In this document: positions 9,301 through 10,760 of the stretch, one piece after another
How positions within the stretch are numbered: position 1 is the first letter of the stretch
How the letters are laid out: every line of letters begins with the position of its first letter
Source of the DNA: Clostridium lentum
GTDB lineage: Bacteria > Bacillota > Clostridia > Clostridiales > Clostridiaceae
Length of the DNA: 10,760 bases
Assembly: GCF_014287815.1 (NCBI RefSeq)
Contig: NZ_JACOOQ010000030.1
Span: forward strand, 1 to 10,760
Direction: 5' to 3'
Notes under the pieces: model-generated
Told to the model about the DNA's origin: nothing
The model's input: the letters and a program-made list of their open reading frames with translations, nothing else
The model's database searches: none
Position numbers and translations under genes: made by a program

Positions 9301-10719
9301 AATACTTATGATCTTTTACAAGGAGTTGTAACTTCAGATCAAATAGATGATGTATTAAATAAAAAGGTTAAACTAGTTATAAAATGTACAGAACTAGGAA
9401 TTAATAAAACAGTTACTCAAAATGCAAATAAAGTTACTTCTTCAAGTGGAGTTAGAAGTATATTTAGTAGAACTACTAATAGTACAAATTCAAATGATAG
9501 TACAACTGTATTTAATAAGGATACCTCAAATGAAGGAACTATAGATGCTAATTTAGAAATAGATATGACTGCCTTTAACTATAAATTTGATAAATCAGGT
9601 ATATATAATATTGAATATACAATGACTGATAGTTGGGGAAGAACTACAACTGAATATAGAACAATTCAAGTGTATGGTTCACCTGAAATAGATCCTAAAA
9701 AAGATGTAGTACAAAATGAAACTACAGAACAAGGAGAAAAAGTAGGAACTGTAACTGTTGAATTAAATAGTATGAAAGACAACATTGAAGCATATATGGA
9801 ATCATACTTTAGAAGTTTAGTTAGCATATCAGACGTAGAAGATGATGACAAAGACTTAAAAGTTGAAATTGAAGGGGAAGTTAAACCAGATAAAGTTGGT
9901 ACTTATCCAGTAAATTATAAGGTTACTGATACTCATGGAAATATAACTATGTATAAGATTAATGTTAATGTAGTTAAAACAATTAAAGCAACAGTAACTA
10001 CAGATATTCCATTCCAAGTAGTAACTAACTTATTAAAAGAAAATGGTACAGCAGAAAATATAGAGGATAGGTTTGTATCATCAAAAATTAGAATTAAAAA
10101 TAATAATCCTAACTCTAAGATGGAAGTTTATGTTAAAGGATTAAATAAGAGTGAAGGTGATTTAGAGTTAGTTAATGGAGATAATTTTGAATTTAACTCT
10201 TTAAATAAATTTGAAGCATTAAGAAAAATGGCATTAGGTTTATATTTTATAGAAAGAACTAATGTAGGTGATGAAAATATAGGAGAAGGGGAAAACTCAG
10301 AATTACCAACAGAAACTACAAAGGTATTTACTAAAGCATCACCATTATGGTTAACCACTGATATGGCTCAAACGAAAATTACAACTATGAAGGAAGCTAG
10401 TGGTAACAAAAGTGATATTACTTTACCATCTAAGAATAATAGTGATACTGGTACTGTTCAACCACCAGAAGGTGAAGGTGATGAAGAAGGTAATGAAGAA
10501 CAACCATCATCACGTACTGATTCAAGTGATCAAGAAGGTGAAAATCCACCATCTGGCACTGAAGAAGATGAAAAGTTAAAGAATCCAGATTACTATATTA
10601 AGGATTATGGAACTATAGAAGGTAAAGTTCTTGAATTTGGACTTACAGCTAAATATGGAAATAATTTTGCTGGAGGAAAAGTTAGAGGTAAATTTAAATT
10701 GATATTTGAATTTAGATAA
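1..10719 (+). CDS. Giant modular repeat surface/secreted protein, putative mucin- or carbohydrate-binding adhesin (5'-partial)
   Basis: The frame is open from base 1 to TAA at 10717-10719, giving 3,572 visible residues (roughly 390 kDa). The sequence upstream of the first possible TTG/GTG starts (229, 232) already encodes a module end (YNEAP at 70-84, DDHD further on), so the N-terminus is outside the window. Visible layout by residue: superunit A 1-1560, superunit B 1561-3224, a last Ig-like module 3225-3325, C-terminal domain 3326-3572. M modules (Mucin_bdg-like) alternate with Ig-like modules (DUF5011-like) ending in DSWGR. Only one Cys is present, and Trp sits mainly in the DSWGR strand. 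No HExxH, LPXTG or C-terminal membrane segment is seen. The family likeness suggests an extracellular fibre-like protein binding host glycans or mucin, but that role is inference. Signal peptide, wall anchor and any catalytic domain would have to be upstream. No operon partner is visible. Confidence 0.93.
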   Translation, partial: GVSTLDYINNVRFQIKKEGINTIYNEAPVINGVNDIEVDSENKDALLQGISVTDDHDEIQNSSIQVSSKKLEENKTLVTYSVKDSWGRVTSANRTITYISSESPNETEEDVSSLNLESRTSTTPTSLSDVVFTVKGVRYSNGKDERFKIKFDTNKKLIKVTDMDMRIMNTNDADEYFRFELYDSKMNLKKEVVIRGNERSEAANALNNVPYEIGDYIYVYHKESQSKLYMNGVTNQGNENYSNGVQFKPKTERRFKITNSGLEIVTNTAPTLNVTGFENESENLKKTIKRGDTINLIENVTYSDEFDSQNNIPLILLTSEFNNMKLGEQTVIYSVSDSWGATTTKEVKVKVEPKNDLEQVKFKFYSKGSTDELFNITIDSVNHKIEVNRVSNNNQAIKGYSGAAFKIKIIDGVSKKVKREIAIRGNETGFSSTLDRLDGYSYNDGDRISVWALNSEDIKIDGDSKIEAKPNNVSYLNGISDRDHIDNVRFEMNGDKLKYIHNNEPQFTFTGDLSVVRGEELNVTSGVSINDDHDGVVKDLSIVKVINFDKYKLGEQTVTYQYTDSWGRTGTATRKVTVLPKNKLEQNYVKFYTDNTNDSILKISFDDITGKLKFEDATTGTINGINEEVIRIRTYRDGEKVRDLPIKGNASGIQIKNAIEALNIDYKYGDTIEFVSTDSNKLNRVRIFGDVIKNTNNKEENARETEQLPSEGDTSSSVSKNGYEDGFKTADQMQNTRFKLTTDGLEAIYNSAPEFIGLTDLKVIKGETPDFKSGVTVKDDIDNISIDEVTINSDGFNSNVVNVYGVTYTVTDSWGRTTSKVRNVRVVSKVENNIISLDGDNNNKLFEIGFDTVTNKLTFNKIELNSESGSDSTIGGGSEEQSPPGLEENNSFRVALNENTDNKVFEIKVFNEQMTQVGVATLNNDYNYEEFKEQLEKINMYESYYVSLWSKESNKLKINGSVNKDDSNITEENYADGISSEDQMINVRFESTEDGLRAVYNSAPVISMLTSSTSETQPQAINDSIPELTRFSHYLGETYKLTENMKVTDDKDTNISVEDITATYVKKVVSSENTTTPEPSEGSRTTLESGQETTEDSSGNNGTTETVKNPVPTKVGTYIVTYTVTDSWGRESKATRELTIKNGIERHEITFRGHERIGNTNNYNDITAFSLKFNHIENSDKVLISVVAKDRPISDRYVNNGGLENFYNIKVLNENGGIVKDITLNAKENPTRNTQLTELNTTEFQYGYKIKIGAYQTPGLSILGEILGDVKEDYSDGVGNKMNVEYVTFELTKEGLKAKYVDSDLNTSIKNVITNLDFGGIQAFKINYDISDKGQNSQFIGKLHISARGGQIKYEDRSHSLTIRLVRKNENTIEQRFIGTDNGNDNKFNSFNDKYVKEGDYIEFWAKAPDRLFITGNAIDKVNNHDYTLGGSEDLFANTRFYFTSQGIEPKYNKAPQITADAIDVYQGDTSFNLTNGVKVTDDHDDINADGTLKGNTNTPSVATSNTTPTRNVLSYTITNKQNGDTDTEIDTSVLGERTVTYTYIDSWGRTGTTTRKVVVRPNLYKNRIKVYAEESDNLKARTASNTNENVGGDNSVGDSENSGDINQDSTVESNKKEPAFEIGFNTLTGKYEVLNKKDEYLDVRNPRKDIFSIQIKAADGRIKFRETLQGNDKGTTSKLNDLNEVSYEATDIIRVWRAGTEEDSIPFRTSESNKPILVPNLKITGDIIKESNGDVNIDEDYSDGINNLDFMNNVGFKPENGGLKAIYNKAPEINGFNESDVKVVVKGTNIDLRDGISVRDDNGDDNLEFTVSPTTIDTSELGTHKITYTVTDSWNRTTRKVRTIKVVSKVENNAIEVYKLNEESSLLFKIDFDANNKKFIINGTISNNNQQNNSQDGQTENDLQESRTGETSPSTEDSSEESNEGKIFRIKIFDVNGNVVVNSSVANTVEITLENIKSQLANLINYTFNIGDSISIWSSNADKVKIKGNIQNNSKNYENGLGSKMDEVRFKITENGLQEITPTTPVITFDEGDKSVEVKRGGEISYLAGVSVSDESENVPISKVTYTVNSTGDNSNNNNSIDTSVLGEKTVTYKVTNSWGKTVTKVRKYNIVHKNEIDAVRLNFKSKNNESNYLELGFDEITKKLHIYKNPTEALYSEDSDNVLSISVYDSNGNTTETLQIVGNQVIPEEQVNRINDLPYTEGMYIGIETKYPEKLSITGNITHSDKQNQFYTNVDFSNGIQESEKDALENTRFKIGSTQIEAVYNEAPVINYPGKNDNSKNNGRIIVKKGEIYDYNKDLTVIDDHDGSIEATNVGVDESLVNYDQVGLYNITYIVTDSWGRDGTVTRPVQIVSNIVGNEINVYSRNTNENTSEGTGTEDEQIENINDENVGSSDGSSSEGSSESGSTGDSNGSNDSIGDSSNGSETTTQLKGRVFTIGFKEEVVSENNIKIKLEVKNKNNIAIDSSRENQVAIKIVAYNKEGKEISGKNLSLNGNITGNSQELNQLESWELEYGDYISLYASDLDEEVSGNNSQIVEDENVDMINMKSSESSTEGSNEPEDTTETPNVPEVPEESSKKEPVTSMLRITGGVVNAKEDYNSGKVKKDNIVNVRFEVTDWGLEALYNEAPIINIKEVESGLFSKYLGETYEITEGVTVYDEIDGDISADKIETSFKLISESVNNQGNGQQQEGSTRISDNNSSTDTNSSENDSENDDIDEGKGKPKKPGRYLLTYTVADSWGRTSSKTRNIEIKPGMERYKISFRGHKSLGNNRYDDDTAFSLKFIDVTNEKVKIDVDALNREISQRMEKSDFYTIKIWNKNNQLIKNIAINSKDNAHTKPEIQGLKTLEMEYGYKIQVLAFQTPGLSISGEILGDVFEDYSDGVQNRYNLDKVTFDITKEGLVAHYSDEEITSKSQNIIAVVDVGGLNPFRIKVVPRNSMSQQQASTINSNAIGRLDVTTTGAQIIYQDNGETRDVLSIGLYRGTNSGENIVKNFSSNSSTNNENGPNFNSFNNQLVYPGDYLEIRFKAPSTFYIMGDPHPNSNSKVDYREGAKDEDNLNNVRFYFKDNSENPEQPILMPVYNEAPEIKGIDFQRVPVNNTYDLLQGVVTSDQIDDVLNKKVKLVIKCTELGINKTVTQNANKVTSSSGVRSIFSRTTNSTNSNDSTTVFNKDTSNEGTIDANLEIDMTAFNYKFDKSGIYNIEYTMTDSWGRTTTEYRTIQVYGSPEIDPKKDVVQNETTEQGEKVGTVTVELNSMKDNIEAYMESYFRSLVSISDVEDDDKDLKVEIEGEVKPDKVGTYPVNYKVTDTHGNITMYKINVNVVKTIKATVTTDIPFQVVTNLLKENGTAENIEDRFVSSKIRIKNNNPNSKMEVYVKGLNKSEGDLELVNGDNFEFNSLNKFEALRKMALGLYFIERTNVGDENIGEGENSELPTETTKVFTKASPLWLTTDMAQTKITTMKEASGNKSDITLPSKNNSDTGTVQPPEGEGDEEGNEEQPSSRTDSSDQEGENPPSGTEEDEKLKNPDYYIKDYGTIEGKVLEFGLTAKYGNNFAGGKVRGKFKLIFEFR
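301..1056 (+). repeat. M1 plus divergent Ig2
   Basis: M1 begins with an ST/E-rich stretch (to about 384), then FKIKFD, a YFRFELYD strand, IRGNE, YEIGDYI and LYMNG, in the order expected for this module class. Ig2 (about 805-1053) is atypical: the opening is TNTAP instead of YNEAP, the acidic site is DEFDS, and the closing motif is DSWGA (1009-1023). The same three sites are altered in Ig8, and the M ends (RFKITNSGL here, RFKITENGL in M7) also match. Confidence 0.75.
1057..1737 (+). repeat. M2 plus Ig3
   Basis: M2 is the most compact single M module visible, without a large low-complexity insert. It shows FKIKIID, IRGNETG, DGDRISVW, then DNVRF near its end. Ig3 (about 1510-1737) starts at NNEPQF, has a perfect DDHDG and ends YTDSWGRTGTATRKV (DSWGR 1690-1704). 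Its head (KNDLEQVKFKFYSK) resembles that of M8 (KNEIDAVRLNFKSK). Confidence 0.75.
1738..2481 (+). repeat. M3 plus Ig4, the pair without a clear counterpart
   Basis: M3 shows ISFDDITGKL, IRIRTYRDG, IKGNASG, YGDTIEF, a short acidic/Ser insert (about 2092-2160) and MQNTRFKL. Ig4 runs from YNSAP (2245-2259) through DDIDN to DSWGRTTSKVRNV (2434 onward). Its head (KNKLEQ) looks like that of M2, so it may be a local duplicate of M2. No partner is seen in superunit B. Confidence 0.72.
2482..3420 (+). repeat. M4 plus Ig5 with long insert
   Basis: M4 opens SKVENN, then FEIGFD, an S/G/E/P-rich insert (2593-2673), FEIKVFNE and YYVSLWSKE in place of the usual GD turn, then VRFES. Ig5 starts at YNSAP (2998-3012), has YLGETYKLTENMKVTDDKD, a Ser/Thr/Glu insert (3208-3330) and DSWGRESKATREL (3376 onward). 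The YLGETY block recurs only in Ig10, which also precedes a twin-M element. Confidence 0.74.
3208..3330 (+). repeat. Ser/Thr/Glu-rich insert in Ig5
   Basis: About 41 residues (TTTPEPSEG, SRT at 3247-3255, TTEDSSGNNG) interrupt Ig5 before its closing VGTYIVTYTVTD strand. Ig10 has an insert at the same place (8041-8187), but with Asn/Gln/Asp composition and no recognisable sequence match. Confidence 0.75.
3421..4680 (+). repeat. Twin M element T5 (T5a+T5b) plus Ig6
   Basis: T5a (about 3424-3909) begins IERHEITFRGHERIGN and DITAFSLKF, and contains the strongest conserved block of the window (3736-3840). T5b (about 3910-4362) has DFGGIQAFKI, FNSFN, EGDYIEFW and KAPDRLFITG, then FYF. There is no Ig module between the halves. 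Ig6 opens at YNKAP (4354-4368), has DDHDD, an insert, and DSWGRTGTTTRKV (4636 onward). The element is the counterpart of T10 (8260-9255). Confidence 0.75.
4681..5544 (+). repeat. M6 plus Ig7
   Basis: M6 starts YKNRIKVYAEE, then a long Asn/Ser/Glu/Asp insert (4720-4857) leaving through KKEP, then FEIGFNTLTGKY, FSIQIKAADG, LQGNDKG and LKITGD, ending DYSDGINNLDFMNNV. Ig7 opens YNKAP (5302-5316). It has DDNGDD instead of DDHDG and closes DSWNR (5497-5511), where Asn replaces Gly. Confidence 0.74.
4720..4857 (+). repeat. Asn/Ser/Glu/Asp-rich insert in M6
   Basis: About 46 residues between the first strand (RIKVYA) and FEIGF of M6. It includes ART (4741-4749), GDNS/GDSENSGD units and the KKEP exit. 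It occupies the same loop as the first M9 insert. Confidence 0.75.
5545..6339 (+). repeat. M7 plus divergent Ig8
   Basis: M7: SKVENNAIEVY, FKIDFD, an Asn/Gln/Ser/Glu insert (5659-5778), FRIKIFDVNG, IGDSISIWS, VKIKGN and VRFKITENGL. Ig8 is atypical at three sites: TTPVI instead of YNEAP, DESEN as the acidic site, and NSWGK (6292-6306). It also contains a short Asn-rich run near 6220-6243 coded by AAT/AAC/AGC codons. It pairs with M1-Ig2. Confidence 0.75.
5659..5778 (+). repeat. Asn/Gln/Ser/Glu-rich insert in M7
   Basis: About 40 residues between KKFIING and the FRIKIFD strand of M7, with SRT at 5719-5727 as the only Arg. It sits one strand later than the M6 and first M9 inserts, in the same loop as the M4 insert (2593-2673). 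Confidence 0.75.
6340..7062 (+). repeat. M8 plus Ig9
   Basis: M8: VRLNFKSKN, LELGFDEITKKL, LSISVYDSNG, IVGNQ, EGMYIGIE and LSITGN, ending ENTRFKIG. It has no large insert. Ig9 opens YNEAPVI (6796 onward), has a perfect DDHDG, and ends DSWGRDGTVTRPV (7015 onward). Its closest partner is M2-Ig3: both have DDHDG and a closing strand with GT.TR.V. Confidence 0.74.
7096..7293 (+). repeat. Ser/Gly/Glu/Asp-rich low-complexity insert in M9
   Basis: About 66 residues of Ser, Gly, Asn, Glu, Asp and Thr inserted between the first strand (NEINVY) and the second (VFTIGF) of M9. Repeating units such as GSS, SEGSS and SGS are encoded with mixed Ser codons (TCA, TCT, AGT, AGC), so this is not a fresh trinucleotide expansion. 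M2 and M8 have little or nothing at the same place. The region is probably disordered. Confidence 0.8.
7591..7746 (+). repeat. Second low-complexity insert in M9, Ser/Glu/Thr/Pro-rich
   Basis: About 52 residues between YGDYISLYASDLDEE and the LRITGG strand. It contains a PNVPEVPEE stretch and leaves through SSKKEP. The same KKEP exit closes the M6 insert at 4846-4857, although the two inserts sit in different loops of their modules. Confidence 0.75.
8041..8187 (+). repeat. Asn/Gln/Ser/Asp-rich insert in Ig10
   Basis: About 49 residues, including a QQQ run, STR at 8080-8088, an Asn/Ser/Asp/Glu stretch and a basic exit (GKGKPKKPG) just before the closing strand of Ig10. Its position corresponds to that of the Ig5 insert. 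Confidence 0.75.
8260..9672 (+). repeat. Twin M element T10 (T10a+T10b) plus Ig11
   Basis: T10a (about 8260-8727) begins MERYKISFRGHKSLGN and TAFSLKF. It holds the block at 8557-8661 that matches 28 of 35 residues of the T5a block. T10b (about 8728-9255) has DVGGLNPFRIKV, FNSFN, PGDYLEI, KAPSTFYIMG and NNVRFYF. Ig11 opens YNEAPEI (9247 onward), has DQIDDV, a Ser/Thr/Asn insert (9421-9540) and DSWGRTTTEYRT (9628 onward). Ig11 carries the only Cys of the visible protein (TGT 9385-9387). Confidence 0.75.
9673..9975 (+). repeat. Ig12, terminal DUF5011-like module of a different subtype
   Basis: About 100 residues from SPEIDPKK to NVNVV. It follows Ig11 directly, with no M module between. It has a DVEDDD acidic site, KPDKVGTYPVNYKVTD, and ends DTHGN (9928-9942) instead of DSWGR. 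The VGTYPV.Y.VTD..GN pattern is the ordinary form of this domain class, so this module looks like a generic member rather than part of the amplified array. Confidence 0.7.
9976..10716 (+). other. Unique C-terminal domain (residues about 3326-3572)
   Basis: This domain is not a copy of any M or Ig module here. It starts with ATVTTDIPFQVV, then RFVSSKIRIKNNN and MEVYVKGL, a mixed segment with SPLWLTTD (near 10339), a Pro/Glu/Ser-rich insert (10399-10575), and ends LEFGLTAKYG, then GKFKLIFEFR at the stop. The strand pattern recalls C-terminal beta domains of other clostridial surface proteins (TVPT...IxNNS type), but I cannot name the family. It lacks LPXTG, a hydrophobic tail and a W-x-L pair, so covalent sortase anchoring through this end is not supported. 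Confidence 0.6.
10399..10575 (+). repeat. Pro/Glu/Ser-rich insert in the C-terminal domain
   Basis: About 59 residues, strongly acidic in the middle (GEGDEEGNEEQ) with Pro pairs and SRT at 10510-10518. It separates the SPLWL segment from the final YYIKDYGT...FEFR strands. Its composition matches the inserts of the repeat array although the surrounding domain is unrelated. Confidence 0.75.
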
Positions 10720-10760
10720 AATATGAAAGAGAGATTAAGCTCATGTGATTTAAAAAATTA

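Larger units (their letters stand above)
4681..9672 (+). repeat. Superunit B: M6-Ig7 to twin T10-Ig11
   Basis: Second long copy, in the order M6, Ig7, M7, Ig8, M8, Ig9, M9, Ig10, twin T10, Ig11. Ig ends lie at 5497 (DSWNR), 6292 (NSWGK), 7015, 8215 and 9628 (all DSWGR). It has one M-Ig pair fewer than superunit A, but longer Ser/Thr/Asn/Glu-rich inserts, notably in M9. Offsets between partner motifs are about 5.25-5.33 kb before the missing module and 4.84-4.99 kb after it. Confidence 0.65.

Noticed and set aside
10339..10356. WxL-type wall-binding motif at SPLWLTTD
   Set aside because: The order is W-L-T, not W-x-L, and there is no second copy. The likeness is too weak for that family.
1..10719. 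CRISPR array or DNA-level satellite as the cause of the repeats
   Set aside because: The period is long (681-1,413 bases) and irregular, always a multiple of three, and conserved at protein rather than DNA level. These are coding modules.
10723..10760. ATG at 10723 opening a new frame that runs to the window end (MKERLSSC...)
   Set aside because: Only 12 codons are visible, there is no purine-rich ribosome binding site before it, and it starts 3 bases after the stop in the same frame. It could be a next gene, but the window does not support it.
10720..10760. Rho-independent terminator after the stop
   Set aside because: No GC-rich stem followed by a T run is visible in these 41 bases. A terminator may lie beyond the window.

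Overview
The window is almost entirely one protein-coding gene: the 3' part of a giant, highly repetitive surface or secreted protein gene on the + strand. The reading frame is open from base 1 to the TAA stop at 10717-10719, so 3,572 codons are visible and the true start lies upstream. The DNA is very AT-rich (roughly 30% GC by eye). Arg is almost always AGA, Trp is always TGG, and the visible protein has one cysteine. This fits a low-GC Gram-positive bacterium, most likely a Clostridia-type Bacillota, but the genus cannot be fixed from this sequence.

The protein is a chain of two alternating beta-rich modules. The larger one (called M, about 150-270 residues) resembles the putative mucin/carbohydrate-binding modules of clostridial and Bacillus surface proteins (Mucin_bdg-like). 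The smaller one (called Ig, about 75-140 residues) resembles the bacterial Ig-like/cadherin-like DUF5011 type: it opens at a YNEAP motif, carries an acidic DDHDG-like motif and closes with a VTYTVTDSWGR-like strand. Eleven Ig modules end in DSWGR or a close variant (bases 250, 1009, 1690, 2434, 3376, 4636, 5497, 6292, 7015, 8215, 9628). A twelfth, shorter one ends in DTHGN (9928). In two places the M slot holds a pair of M-like domains of a different subtype with no Ig between them (3424-4362 and 8260-9255).

The modules have a second-order organisation. Bases 1-4680 and 4681-9672 look like two diverged copies of one long superunit, each ending in a twin-M plus Ig. Module-specific sequence matches put M0-Ig1 with M6-Ig7, M1-Ig2 with M7-Ig8, M2-Ig3 with M8-Ig9, M4-Ig5 with M9-Ig10 and T5-Ig6 with T10-Ig11. 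M3-Ig4 is left without a partner, which suggests a one-module loss or gain. Ser/Thr/Asn/Glu-rich inserts of very different lengths interrupt the modules, and most carry a lone Arg in an SRT-like context. After superunit B come the DTHGN-type Ig module (9673-9975) and a unique C-terminal domain (9976-10716). There is no LPXTG motif, hydrophobic C-terminal tail or catalytic motif in the visible part, so anchoring and any enzyme domain must lie upstream if they exist.

The last 41 bases after the stop show no convincing terminator or new gene. I see no RNA genes, mobile elements or CRISPR.
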